Assembly: GCA_039908505.1 (NCBI GenBank)
Contig: JAMOAZ010000014.1
Span: 7,737 to 71,736 of the forward strand
Direction of reading: 5' to 3'
Source of the DNA: Magnetominusculus sp039908505
GTDB lineage: Bacteria; Nitrospirota; Thermodesulfovibrionia; Thermodesulfovibrionales; Magnetobacteriaceae
DNA length: 64,000 bases
Part shown: piece after piece, positions 51,566 through 61,076 of the stretch
Numbering within the stretch: position 1 is the stretch's first letter
How the letters are laid out: each line of letters begins with the position of its first letter
Program-made: the position numbers and the translations under genes
The notes under the pieces: generated by a model
What the model was told of the DNA's origin: nothing
What the model saw: the letters and a program-made list of their open reading frames with translations, nothing else
Databases searched by the model: none

Positions 51566-53362
51566 ATGACAAAAAACAGATTAAAAGACGAAAAAAGCCC
51601 GTATCTGCTTCAACACGCCGATAACCCGGTCAACTGGTACGCGTGGTCAGAGGAGGCATTTAAAGCGGCAAAGACTGAGGACAAACCCATATTCCTCTCA
51701 ATAGGCTATTCAACATGCCACTGGTGCCATGTGATGAAACGTGAGTCCTTCGAGGACACTGAGGTTGCCGCCCTGATAAACGATACGTTTATTTCCATAA
51801 AACTGGACAGAGAAGAACGCCCGGATATAGACAATATTTATATGACAGCCTGCCAGATGATGACTGGAGGTGGTGGCTGGCCCCTTACTATTATCATGTT
51901 CCCCGACGGCAGGCCGTTTTTTGCCGCCACATATATCCCTAAACAAAACAGAGGCTCTATGGCAGGGATGATGTTTCTTGTCCCACGCGTGAAGCAGGCA
52001 TGGCGGCATGAGCGTGATGAACTTATTCGCACGGCAGACTATGTTACTGCACTAATGCGTGAAAACGCCCTCAAATCCACAACCAGTGTGCCGCCAATTA
52101 CTGAGATTATGCAAATAACCTATCGTGCCGTTGCATCCTCATTCGATAACGTTAATGGCGGGTTTGGCAGCGCCCCAAAGTTCCCTGTGGCGCATAATAT
52201 CCTGTTTCTCCTGAGATATTATCAGAACACAGGAGAAGCCGCCGCATTTAAAATGGCAGAGAAGACCCTCCACGCAATGCGTATGGGCGGTATATACGAC
52301 CAACTGGGATATGGCTTTCACCGCTACAGTACAGATGCCTCATGGCATGTGCCGCATTTTGAGAAAATGCTCTACGACCAGGCGCTTCTTCTTATGGCAT
52401 ACACCGAGGCATACACCGTGACGACAGATGAGTTTTATAAACGGACGGCGTATGAGATTACTGCATATGTGCTGAGGGATATGCTGGGCGCTGAGGGTGG
52501 TTTTTATAGCGCCGAAGACGCTGAGAGCGAGGGCGTTGAGGGTAAGTTTTATTTCTGGACATACGAACAACTCAGGGCAGCCCTCACCCCTGAAGAGACA
52601 GCGGCAACTACTGAAGTCTTCGGCGTCAAAGGGGATTCCCAATCGGGCGGCATAAATAACATACTCCATATGGTGAAGGCTGAAAGCGAGCTTAACCTTG
52701 AGAAGCGTACCCTCATTAACAGTGCAATAGAAAAACTCTTCAAAGCACGGCAAACGAGAATCCCCCCGCACAAAGACGACAAGATACTGACAGACCTCAA
52801 CGGCCTCATGGCGGCAGCCCTTGCCATAGCAGGCAGGGCATTTAATGACAACACCCTGATTTCTGCCGCCAGCACCGCAGTTGGATTTATAGAACGCACT
52901 ATGGCAGCCGAACCGGGCGGCCTTATGCACCGCTACAGAGACGGTCAAAGCGCCATTACCGGTATGTTAAACGACTATGCCTCTGTCATATGGGCATTGG
53001 TTGAACTGTATGAGGCAACTTCTGACAATGCCTGTCTGGTCTCGGCAAAAAAGTACATGGACTATTTCATTGAACACTTCTGGGATTTCGAGGGCGGCGG
53101 TTTTTTCTTTACAGACAAGGCATCAGAAACTCTAATAGTACGTCAGAAGGAATTTTACGACGGGGCTGTCCCCTCAGGCAATTCAATCGCCCTTTACAAT
53201 ATGCTGAGGCTTTCTAAAATTCTTGGAGACCAACAACTCGATAAATTATCACACGAGCTGATAGCTGCTGGAAAATCAGTGTTTCAGGCGGGGGCATATA
53301 CGTTTTTTGCATTAGCGGCTGACCTTGCCAGGGCAATCGTATTAGAAACTTACACCCGCTAA
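51566..53362 (+). CDS. DUF255/thioredoxin-domain protein (YyaL/SPATA20 family)
   Basis: The 598 residues from the ATG at 51566 (GAGGAG 9 bases upstream; an ATG at 51542 would overlap the permease) comprise an N-terminal thioredoxin-like domain and an (alpha/alpha)6 barrel typical of N-acylglucosamine epimerase-like folds. Key motifs are LLQHADNPVNWYAW (14-27), YSTCHWCHVM (48-57; Cys51 and Cys54) and LDREERPDID. It is widespread, from bacteria to humans; the reaction is not established. It ends just before an inverted-repeat element. Confidence 0.93.
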   Translation: MTKNRLKDEKSPYLLQHADNPVNWYAWSEEAFKAAKTEDKPIFLSIGYSTCHWCHVMKRESFEDTEVAALINDTFISIKLDREERPDIDNIYMTACQMMTGGGGWPLTIIMFPDGRPFFAATYIPKQNRGSMAGMMFLVPRVKQAWRHERDELIRTADYVTALMRENALKSTTSVPPITEIMQITYRAVASSFDNVNGGFGSAPKFPVAHNILFLLRYYQNTGEAAAFKMAEKTLHAMRMGGIYDQLGYGFHRYSTDASWHVPHFEKMLYDQALLLMAYTEAYTVTTDEFYKRTAYEITAYVLRDMLGAEGGFYSAEDAESEGVEGKFYFWTYEQLRAALTPEETAATTEVFGVKGDSQSGGINNILHMVKAESELNLEKRTLINSAIEKLFKARQTRIPPHKDDKILTDLNGLMAAALAIAGRAFNDNTLISAASTAVGFIERTMAAEPGGLMHRYRDGQSAITGMLNDYASVIWALVELYEATSDNACLVSAKKYMDYFIEHFWDFEGGGFFFTDKASETLIVRQKEFYDGAVPSGNSIALYNMLRLSKILGDQQLDKLSHELIAAGKSVFQAGAYTFFALAADLARAIVLETYTR

Positions 53363-53369
53363 TCCTTCT

Positions 53370-53500
53370 CCTGGATTCCCGCTTTCGCGGGAATGACAGA
53401 ATAAAAAACATGGAAATGACAGGCAAAGCTGAACAAATGAACTCCAATAATATCATGCCATTCTCTTTTTTTGTCATTCCCGCGAAAGCGGGAATCCAGG
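53370..53500. repeat. Small element with 28-base perfect terminal inverted repeats (dispersed hairpin repeat)
   Basis: The outer 28 bases at 53370-53397 (inner hairpin ATTCCCGC-TTTC-GCGGGAAT) recur exactly in inverse orientation at 53473-53500, with 75 bases between. The same core is found at 59497-59598. Such GCGGGAAT hairpin repeats are common as REP- or MITE-like dispersed units. Here it lies just downstream of the DUF255 gene and upstream (on the minus-strand side) of a kinase gene end, where it can act as a terminator. Confidence 0.8.
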
Positions 53501-53593
53501 AAACCATCGATCAGAGCTAAAAGTATAGGCAATCTCAGCTTAATTTTTCTAATGCGTTTGCCATGCTGACCTTGCCAGGCTAAACTGAAGCGG

Positions 53594-55222
53594 TCATGGC
53601 TCTTTGGACAGCTCTGTTGAGAGAATCACCCTGACTGTTGTGCCTGCGCCTTCAGCGCTTTCAATCTCAAGCCTGCCGTTGTGGTTGTTGATAATGCCAT
53701 AACTTATGGACAGACCCAGGCCGGTTCCCTTGCCGACTTCTTTTGTCGTAAAAAACGGCTCAAGTACCTTTTCCTTTAATTCAGGAGACATCCCTACTCC
53801 GTTATCGTTTACCGCTACGATAACTGCTTTGGCATCATTGCAGACAGTGACCTTCAGGCGCTTAGTGTAATCAGATGAGGGAGTTGCAGGCATAAGCTGG
53901 CGGGACTTATCGTTCATCGCGTCTCTTGCATTAGTGATGAGGTTTATCCACACCTGCTCCAGTTGAAAGGGTTCGCCTGTGACATTGGGAAGGGAAGAGG
54001 AAAAGTCTTTAATAACCTCTATCTCATGCAGCCTGAGCTGTTCGTCCAAAAGGCTGAACGCAGAATTCACTGTATCAACGACATCGACTTCCGTGAATTT
54101 CAGCATGTCCTGCCTTGCAAATGTTCTTATGTGTTGTATGATTTTCGACATCCTTTTTACTGATGTCTCTATGTCGTTAAGGCCGGATTCTATCTCTTTC
54201 TGGGTTAATCTGTTTCTTTCAAGGAGTTTGCGAAAACTCTTGGCAACAAGCGCTATACCACCCAGCGGCTGGTTCATCTCATGGGCAATACCGGCAGACA
54301 TCTCCCCAAGCGTGGTAAGTTTTGACGTATGAAAGAGCTGCACCTGAATATTATCCAGCTCTGCTTTGCGCTCCTTTGTCCTTCTATCAAGTTCTTCGTT
54401 CATCTTCGATATAATAGCGGAGGATATTTTTAGTTCTCTGTTTCTGTACAATCGAGTTCTATTGAGATTTATCCTTTCTATCGCCTTCTTTACAGAAAAA
54501 AGCAGCTCATCAAGATTAACCGGCTTGGTTATATAATCCGCCGCCCCGGCGCGAAGCGCCCTGACAGCGTATTCATTGTCTTTCATGCCGGTCAGGATGA
54601 TACACTCGATATCCTTATAGAAGCTCTTTGCACTGTTTAGTACTTCTATGCCATCCATGTCGCTCATATTTATATCAGTAATGACAACATCTATTTTATT
54701 CAGCTCAATAATCTCTAACCCTGTTAATCCAGAGGTAGCGGTGAATACTTCAAAGTCCTCTTTCCTAAAGAAGGCAGCCAGCCTTTTTACAACCAGCTCG
54801 TCATCGTCAATTATCAATATGGAGTTCTTGCTGGTAAGCAGGTCATTGTCAGAAAGTTTCTCCTGTGCCCTGCCCAGGGCCGCGCTAAGTTCATCCATAT
54901 TAAAGGGTTTTTCTATGTAGTCAATTGCGCCGCACCTCAGTGATTCAATGGCTAAGTCGCTGTTGCCATGACCGGTCATTATTATTAGTTCACATTTCGG
55001 ATTGATTTCCTTAAATTTTCTTAGCAGCTCTATTCCATTGAGGTCTGGAAGGTTTATGTCTATAAGGACAATACTTATATCCGGGTTACTCATCATTGCC
55101 GCAACAGAAGACTTACCGTCTTGTGCCGTTACGACATCATAAAACCCTCTGGATAAGTCCTTCTCTAACTGCTCCCTGATTATCCTATCGTCATCAACGA
55201 TTAGTACAGCCGTTGCATTCAT
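53594..55222 (-). CDS. REC-REC-histidine kinase hybrid
   Basis: The 542 residues comprise receiver 1 (about 5-120; Asp in VLIDINLPDLNG), receiver 2 (about 133-250; VVITDINMSDMDG), a coiled linker (255-300), HisKA (phospho-His in MSAGIAHEMNQPLGG, about 313-327) and HATPase (NARDAM, DNGVGM, TKEVGKGTGLGLS). There is no membrane segment, so this is a cytosolic kinase fed by its receivers. It overlaps the upstream REC-REC-PAS gene by 4 bases, so the two products are made together. Confidence 0.92.
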   Translation of the reverse strand: MNATAVLIVDDDRIIREQLEKDLSRGFYDVVTAQDGKSSVAAMMSNPDISIVLIDINLPDLNGIELLRKFKEINPKCELIIMTGHGNSDLAIESLRCGAIDYIEKPFNMDELSAALGRAQEKLSDNDLLTSKNSILIIDDDELVVKRLAAFFRKEDFEVFTATSGLTGLEIIELNKIDVVITDINMSDMDGIEVLNSAKSFYKDIECIILTGMKDNEYAVRALRAGAADYITKPVNLDELLFSVKKAIERINLNRTRLYRNRELKISSAIISKMNEELDRRTKERKAELDNIQVQLFHTSKLTTLGEMSAGIAHEMNQPLGGIALVAKSFRKLLERNRLTQKEIESGLNDIETSVKRMSKIIQHIRTFARQDMLKFTEVDVVDTVNSAFSLLDEQLRLHEIEVIKDFSSSLPNVTGEPFQLEQVWINLITNARDAMNDKSRQLMPATPSSDYTKRLKVTVCNDAKAVIVAVNDNGVGMSPELKEKVLEPFFTTKEVGKGTGLGLSISYGIINNHNGRLEIESAEGAGTTVRVILSTELSKEP

Positions 55223-56436
55223 AGGGACCTTTCGCCGCGAATGGCAACAAGGATATAACTCTCCCTCGCGTCCCCCACAACAGTTATCAGGGTAAGGGTA
55301 AGGGATGAGAAGTCCCCGGTTTTTATTGTCTCTATGCTCCCTGGCTCATCATAAAGCTTGTTCATAGTCTCTTCAAGCTGCTGCAAGGTTAGTTCTTTAA
55401 TGCCCATTTTTTTCATACTCTCTATCATGGAGGCGTCTAACTTATCTGTACGGCTGCCTATTATAGACATGAGAGATTTGTTGATATAAACTATATTAAA
55501 ATCCCTCCTCATCACAAATATTGACGTAGGGATAGCATCCAACAGCCTTTGGGCAAAGTCAGTCGCTTGTTTTACTACAGAATTATGAAGATTGATTATG
55601 AGTTCCTGTTCAGCGGTTACCTGCGCGATTACCTGTCTGGCAAGCTCAAGCTCACGATTTCGGTATTTTAAGGCCCTGTCAAGCCGCAGTTTCTCCAGCG
55701 CCTTTTCTACTGATAGTATCAACTGGTCAATGTCAACGGGTTTCTTTATAAAATTTATCGCCCCGTCGCGCAGTGCCTGTATAGCGCTTTCCTCATCACC
55801 ATATCCCGTAAAGACTATCGCCTCGAAGTCACCGCTCATCTTCCTCATTTGATGCAGGGCCTGAAGTCCGGTCATAACTGGCATTGTAATGTCTGTTACG
55901 ACGATATCGATTTTCGCAAGCCCGAATGTCTTCACCGCGTCTTCACCATTTTCTGCCTCGATAACCATCCAGTTTTCCTTTGCCATAACCCTTGCCAGGC
56001 GTTTGCGCGGCAGTTCCTCATCGTCAACAAGGAGTACGACCGGTTGAACAAAGTTATCCCCGCGCGCTACAACCCTTTCCCTTGCCCTTCCAAGCGAAGA
56101 ACTGAGGGCATCAAGGTCTATCGGTTTTTTTAAATAGTCAAGGACGCCCTCACGAAGCGCCATTACCGCTGTATCTGTCTCTCCAAAACCGGTAAAGAGG
56201 ATTACATCGGTATCAGGCGATAAACGTTTTACTGTATTGATGACTTCCATCCCGTCCATGTCCGGCATCTTCAGGTCTGTCAGGACTATATCCGGCTTTT
56301 CTACGCGAAACAATTCGATGCCGACACGGCCATTTTCTGCCTGTATTACGTCAAACCTGTCCTTTTGAATAAACTTCGCTAGCTGCTTTCTGGTCGTCTC
56401 ATCGTCTTCTACTAATAATACCTTATGTAATATCAT
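55219..56436 (-). CDS. REC-REC-PAS protein without kinase or output domain
   Basis: The 405 residues hold receiver 1 (about 4-120; IVLTDLKMPDMDG), receiver 2 (about 131-245; VVTDITMPVMTG), a helical stretch (250-290) and a PAS-like domain (about 295-400; LLDAIPTSIFVMRRDFNIVYINKS). The receivers look complete. No DNA-binding, GGDEF or HATPase part follows, so it must act through a partner, most simply the kinase encoded directly downstream. It is two bases from the membrane kinase gene upstream. Confidence 0.88.
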   Translation of the reverse strand: MILHKVLLVEDDETTRKQLAKFIQKDRFDVIQAENGRVGIELFRVEKPDIVLTDLKMPDMDGMEVINTVKRLSPDTDVILFTGFGETDTAVMALREGVLDYLKKPIDLDALSSSLGRARERVVARGDNFVQPVVLLVDDEELPRKRLARVMAKENWMVIEAENGEDAVKTFGLAKIDIVVTDITMPVMTGLQALHQMRKMSGDFEAIVFTGYGDEESAIQALRDGAINFIKKPVDIDQLILSVEKALEKLRLDRALKYRNRELELARQVIAQVTAEQELIINLHNSVVKQATDFAQRLLDAIPTSIFVMRRDFNIVYINKSLMSIIGSRTDKLDASMIESMKKMGIKELTLQQLEETMNKLYDEPGSIETIKTGDFSSLTLTLITVVGDARESYILVAIRGERSL

Positions 56437-56438
56437 GT

Positions 56439-58346
56439 CTATCTCCCCCCAAATATCTGAGTTTGTTTATCAGCCGTTGGCAGTGTTATCCTAAAAACAG
56501 AACCCTTTCCAACTGTGCTTTCCACTGATATTGTACCGTTGTGTTCTTCTATTATCTTTTTTGATACCGAAAGGCCAAGTCCCGTACCCTTTCCCGGTTC
56601 GTTTGTAGTAAAAAATGGCTGAAATATCTTGTCTTTAACCGCATCCTCGATACCAGCACCTGTGTCTTCTACTAATATATCAATGCCGGAGTCTCCTGCC
56701 GGATATGTACTTATTATAAGGCGTTTGTCAGTCTTCTTATCGTCTCTCATGGCATTTCTGGCGTTAGTTATCATGTTAATAAGCACCTGCTCCAGCCTTA
56801 TAACATCGCCCTTAACCCGTGGCAGCCCGGGTGCCAGAGTTTTTGTTATCTTGATTCCAATGTTTCTCAACTGTTGGTCTAACAGTTTAAATGGCTCTTC
56901 GACTACTGTGTTTATATCAAGAAGTTCGGTGTTCATGGCCTCTGACCGCCGCGTGAATACCCTCATGTGGTCAATAATTGCCGCCATTTTATCGACCTGT
57001 TTCACTATGTCTGTAAGGTCTTCATTGAGTTCATCAGGGTTATGCCGACCCTTTTGTATATCCTTTAATACCGATTGGCAGACTATCTTTATACCGTTGA
57101 GCGGTTGGTTCAGCTCGTGGGCGACACCGGCAGTAAGCTCTCCTAATGCCGCGAGTTTCGCCGACTGGATAAGCTGTGCCGTGGCATCCTTTAATTCCTG
57201 ATTGATTCTCTCCAGCTCTGTCGCCCGCGACTCAAGCAGCGATTTAGATTCTACAATCTCATTAAACAGGCTGTGAAATCTCTGCTCTAAAACCATTAGT
57301 TGATCGCCCATGAGCGATTTAGGAGGCTCTATCCCCAGACGCTCTTTTGAGACAGTTGATACATAGCTGTCAAGCATTTTGATACGCGTAGTGATATAGA
57401 TCATCACCACAATGAAGGCTATGATGAGGGCAGCGCCGCTGATAATATTAAAACGTGTGCTGCTGGACTCTACCTTTTCTCTAAGTACACTTATGTCGCT
57501 TAGGGGTACCAGAGTGGCAAGCATCAGATAAAGTTCGTTCTCACCATAATCTAAAAAGGACTTGCCTCCGAATATGAAATTAATATTCAGGTCTTCCAGT
57601 TTCTTCTCGTTTTTTAGCAGTTCCGGTCTATTGATAGCTAAGATAATATGGTCTTTCGAGCCTGCCAGTATCACGGTTCTCTTGGTCGTCATAGGCCCCA
57701 TCACTTTTGCAAGAAAGTCATTGTTGAGGGAATGGGCAATTACAATGACGGCGGTCTTATTTCCTGCGTCATCATATATTTCCTTAGAGGCAAGGACATA
57801 ATTTACGCCATCACGGCTGCACATGAAGGATTGGTTTGGAGACAGATGCAACTGCGCCAAAACATTAAACACGCCAGGTATGGATTTGTCTGTTTCATTG
57901 TATACCTCTCTGAGTCTTCCTTTCGCATCATAGAGTAATATGTATTCAACTCCAACGTAATACTTGAGAATAGATGACCGTGGCAGCCACAGCGGGATGT
58001 CTTGCTCTTCATAGATTTTTATCGGGATTTTTACCGGAGGCTGCTCTGGGTTGGGCTCTCCCCATTCCGCGTTTTTCACATAGGTGATTAAGGAGTTATT
58101 ATTTGCCAGTGCCCCTGCGGTGCGCTGGAAATTCAGGAAATAATCGTCGAATAGCTGCCTGTTTTCAGTGCTCTGTTCGTCTAATCTTTCCTTGAGCTGT
58201 GCATTAAACTGTTCTTCTATCATCTTTCCATGAAGGTGATTTATCACAACGCCAAGTACAACAGCTAAAACAAACATAATCGCAGCTATCTTCAGCGTAA
58301 GCGAGATATTACCAAAAATACTTGTACGTTTAGCTAATTGGCTCAT
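56439..58346 (-). CDS. Membrane histidine kinase with double-TM periplasmic sensor
   Basis: The 635 residues comprise TM1 (about 15-38), a periplasmic sensor (about 40-300, Cache-like in length and helix-strand order), TM2 (about 302-324), a HAMP-like or helical linker, HisKA (ELTAGVAHELNQPLNGIK, about 400-417) and HATPase (NMITNARNAM, DTGAGI, TNEPGKGTGLGLS). It lies upstream of the REC-REC-PAS gene and is the only protein of the cluster that can sense the outside. The ATP-binding boxes look intact. Confidence 0.92.
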   Translation of the reverse strand: MSQLAKRTSIFGNISLTLKIAAIMFVLAVVLGVVINHLHGKMIEEQFNAQLKERLDEQSTENRQLFDDYFLNFQRTAGALANNNSLITYVKNAEWGEPNPEQPPVKIPIKIYEEQDIPLWLPRSSILKYYVGVEYILLYDAKGRLREVYNETDKSIPGVFNVLAQLHLSPNQSFMCSRDGVNYVLASKEIYDDAGNKTAVIVIAHSLNNDFLAKVMGPMTTKRTVILAGSKDHIILAINRPELLKNEKKLEDLNINFIFGGKSFLDYGENELYLMLATLVPLSDISVLREKVESSSTRFNIISGAALIIAFIVVMIYITTRIKMLDSYVSTVSKERLGIEPPKSLMGDQLMVLEQRFHSLFNEIVESKSLLESRATELERINQELKDATAQLIQSAKLAALGELTAGVAHELNQPLNGIKIVCQSVLKDIQKGRHNPDELNEDLTDIVKQVDKMAAIIDHMRVFTRRSEAMNTELLDINTVVEEPFKLLDQQLRNIGIKITKTLAPGLPRVKGDVIRLEQVLINMITNARNAMRDDKKTDKRLIISTYPAGDSGIDILVEDTGAGIEDAVKDKIFQPFFTTNEPGKGTGLGLSVSKKIIEEHNGTISVESTVGKGSVFRITLPTADKQTQIFGGR

Positions 58347-58362
58347 CAGTTCTTTTCACCTT

Positions 58363-59406
58363 TCACGCCGTGTCTTCTGTCTTTAACTTCTTAAAGCCTA
58401 TCTTATAGACAGTACCAGATGTAGTGTCTATTGCAATAGTGCCCTTGAGTTTTCTTGTTACCAGGTCATGCACTAAGCGTATCCCAAGCGACTTTGCTTT
58501 GGTTAAGTCAAAATCACTTGGGATACCGGCGCCGTTGTCACCGACACTCAAGACATAATTATTGTCTTCGTCTATGTGAAAACCTATAATTATCTCGCCA
58601 GCCTCACCGTCAGGTTTGCTGCGAAAGGCATATTTCATCGAATTGGAGACTATCTCATTTATAATCAGCCCACATGGGATTGCTATATCCAGAGTGACTG
58701 TCCTGACATCTATATCCAGCTTTAGTGTGGGCGATGCCGAACTAAGTTCATATGAATTAATAAGTTCGGTCGTAAGCTCACGAACATACTCGTCAAAATC
58801 CAGGGCAGATAAATCAGCCGACTGGTAGAGCTTCGTATGAATAGAGGCCATCGCCTTTATCCTGTTATAGCTGTCTCTGAAGATATTCAGCATATTCGTG
58901 TCGGTTATGTTTTCCGACTGGAGGCTCAGGAGGCTGGTGATTACCTGAAAATTATTTTTAACCCTGTGGTGAATCTCCCGCAGGAGGGTTTCCTTGTATT
59001 CGGCAGATTTGCGCCATTCGTTCATCTTGTGTTTATAGATGGCCATCTTTATCATTATATGTATCTCTTTGTCTGTAGAGGGTTTTACTATGTAGCCATA
59101 GGGTTCGGTCAACTTTGCGCGTTCAAGCAGGGCCTCATCAGCGTAGGCAGTCATGAATATTATGGGAATATCAAAACGTTTCGATATTTCGGCGGCAGTA
59201 TCTATCCCATCCATCGCGCCCTGAATCGCTATATCCATCAATATGACATCAGGTTTGTCCGTCTCGGCCTTCGTTATAGCCTGTTCGGATGACGGCACTA
59301 CAGCGCTGACGGTATAGCCCAGTTTCTCGAGCTTGCGCTTTAAGTTTATCGCGATTATCCCCTCGTCCTCTACTACCTGAACCATTTGAACCTTTATATT
59401 ATCCAT
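58363..59406 (-). CDS. REC-HisKA_2 kinase (HWE/PdtaS-like)
   Basis: The 347 residues have a receiver (about 8-125; DVILMDIAIQGAMDG), then the HisKA_2 motif LREIHHRVKNNFQVITSLL (about 142-160) and a HATPase domain (EIVSNSMKYAF, DNGAGI, SLGIRLVHDL). The RVKNN form of the phospho-His box marks the HisKA_2 class seen in kinases for ANTAR, PhyR-like or stand-alone receivers. No TM helix. It lies 16 bases upstream of the membrane kinase gene. Confidence 0.92.
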   Translation of the reverse strand: MDNIKVQMVQVVEDEGIIAINLKRKLEKLGYTVSAVVPSSEQAITKAETDKPDVILMDIAIQGAMDGIDTAAEISKRFDIPIIFMTAYADEALLERAKLTEPYGYIVKPSTDKEIHIMIKMAIYKHKMNEWRKSAEYKETLLREIHHRVKNNFQVITSLLSLQSENITDTNMLNIFRDSYNRIKAMASIHTKLYQSADLSALDFDEYVRELTTELINSYELSSASPTLKLDIDVRTVTLDIAIPCGLIINEIVSNSMKYAFRSKPDGEAGEIIIGFHIDEDNNYVLSVGDNGAGIPSDFDLTKAKSLGIRLVHDLVTRKLKGTIAIDTTSGTVYKIGFKKLKTEDTA

Positions 59407-59496
59407 AGTGATTTACAGCTCCATTGTCAGATTTTCAGAACATATTATCATATGAGCCAATTGCAAAATGCTGTAGTGTGCTGCACCTACAACATT

Positions 59497-59598
59497 CTGG
59501 ATTCCCGTTTTCACGGGAATGACAGACAGGGGAAAACGGCTTTCTGCTGTCATTCCCGCCTGCCCTCTGCTGTCATTCCCGCGAAAGCGGGAATCCAT
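59497..59598. repeat. Dispersed hairpin repeats, two full copies and one partial
   Basis: A copy at 59497-59524 has the hairpin ATTCCCGT-TTTC-ACGGGAAT; a partial copy (CATTCCCGCC) lies near 59550; an inverted full copy is at 59571-59598 with arms ATTCCCGC/GCGGGAAT. These match the element at 53370-53500. In the first copy the GC pair has become T-A on both arms, so pairing is preserved. They sit between two kinase genes of the same strand. Confidence 0.8.
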
Positions 59599-59649
59599 AT
59601 CTTTAAGAGCATACAGAAAATGGACACATTTATTCATTTTGTAATTGGC

Positions 59650-61062
59650 TCATATGCGTTTCTTATATTCCAATTCCTTAAATGACAGTTTAAACTCTGT
59701 TCCCTCATTCACGGTTATTTCAATTTTACCGCCAAGCTGATACTCCCCTAATGTCCTAATCAGCCTTAAGCCAAGAGAGGATGATTCGTCAATGTTGAAG
59801 TCTTCAGAGATACCCTTTCCATTATCCCTGACAACCAGTTCGTATGATTTCTTCCCAATGTCTTTCATGGAGATATTAAGCCTTCCTGAGTTAGTTTCTT
59901 TAAAGGCATGCTTAAGGGAATTTGTTATAAGCTCGTTTATTATCAGGCAGCACGGCATAGCAGTGTCCATCCCGATGTAAATATCGTCGTCAATATCTAT
60001 GACAACAGACACCGCATCGGGGTCAACACTGTATGAATTAAGAATATCTGTAACAAGATCGGTTGTATAGTTACTGAAATTAATCTGTGAGAGGTTATCG
60101 TTTTGGTATAACAGTTTATGGACAAGTGACATCGAGCGAATCCTGTTAATCATCTCAGTGTACATGTCAATGACTTGTTTGTCTGCTGTGCTTTCGATAT
60201 TAAGTTCAATGAGGCTTGAGATTATCCCCATGTTGTTTTTGACTCTATGATGAATTTCCCGCAGAAAAAGTGTCTTTTCCTCAAGTGACGCTTTAATTTT
60301 CTCTTGGTTGAGTTTCCGCTGCGTAATATTCTTAAATATATGGATTGAGCCTTTGAAGGCGCCTTCTCTGTTAAAGATTGGGGAAACCGTAACCTCGAAA
60401 TATGCGTTAAGGTCCTGATAAAAAATTTCTTTAATTCGGGATTCCCTGCTTTCACGGCTTGCTGCGCTAAGACATTTTGAAACATCTCCTTCGATGCAGC
60501 CAAAAAGCGCGTAACATGGCTTGTGGTTAAGGTCTTCCTCTGTAAGGCCAAACGTATCACTGAATGCCCTATTGGTCTTGATAATGTTGAAGTCTTCGTC
60601 ATGAATAGAAAGGCAGTCGCTTACACAGTTAAATGTTATCTCCCATTCATCGACACTCCTTTGGAGTTCTCTGACGTATGAATCTATCTTCGCCTGCATA
60701 CCTTGTTTTTCTAATGCCTTATCGATTTCTATCTTAAGTTCATCGTATTCGATAGGTTTTTGGATGTAGCCGAAGGCGCCTTCTTTCATCGCCTCGATAG
60801 CCGTATCGACGCCTCCATGTCCGGTAATGAAGATGAGTTCGGCGGTCTTTTTCTTCATTTTCACGCGTCTTAAGACCTCTATGCCGTCCATCTTAGGCAT
60901 TTTAATATCGCTAACGATTACATCGGGGTCTTCAGCGTCGAATACTTTAAGGGCTTCGACGCCGCACTCAGCAGTAAAGACATCATAATCATCAAGTACG
61001 AGGAGGTTCTTCAATCTGTCCCTGATGATTGCCTCATCGTCTATGACTAATATCTTAGCCAT
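59650..61062 (-). CDS. REC-PAS-HisKA_2 histidine kinase
   Basis: The 470 residues comprise a receiver (1-120; DVIVSDIKMPKMDG), a helical linker, PAS (about 140-260; DCLSIHDEDFNIIKTNRAFSD, with a Cys-rich turn CYALFGCIEGDVSKC), HisKA_2 (LFLREIHHRVKNNMGIISSL, about 272-290) and HATPase (NELITNSLKHAF, DNGKGI). It is similar in plan to the REC-HisKA_2 protein downstream, from which it is parted by the hairpin repeats. The Cys cluster could bind metal or sense redox. Confidence 0.92.
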   Translation of the reverse strand: MAKILVIDDEAIIRDRLKNLLVLDDYDVFTAECGVEALKVFDAEDPDVIVSDIKMPKMDGIEVLRRVKMKKKTAELIFITGHGGVDTAIEAMKEGAFGYIQKPIEYDELKIEIDKALEKQGMQAKIDSYVRELQRSVDEWEITFNCVSDCLSIHDEDFNIIKTNRAFSDTFGLTEEDLNHKPCYALFGCIEGDVSKCLSAASRESRESRIKEIFYQDLNAYFEVTVSPIFNREGAFKGSIHIFKNITQRKLNQEKIKASLEEKTLFLREIHHRVKNNMGIISSLIELNIESTADKQVIDMYTEMINRIRSMSLVHKLLYQNDNLSQINFSNYTTDLVTDILNSYSVDPDAVSVVIDIDDDIYIGMDTAMPCCLIINELITNSLKHAFKETNSGRLNISMKDIGKKSYELVVRDNGKGISEDFNIDESSSLGLRLIRTLGEYQLGGKIEITVNEGTEFKLSFKELEYKKRI

Positions 61063-61076
61063 CTTGTAAGCATGGG

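Noticed and set aside
52340..52948. Minus-strand 200-codon frame over the DUF255 gene
   Set aside because: It is antisense to a well-supported gene and its Cys/His pattern fits no family.
56629..57201. Plus-strand 190-codon frame over the membrane kinase
   Set aside because: It is antisense to HisKA/HATPase motifs, Ser-rich and without a ribosome site.
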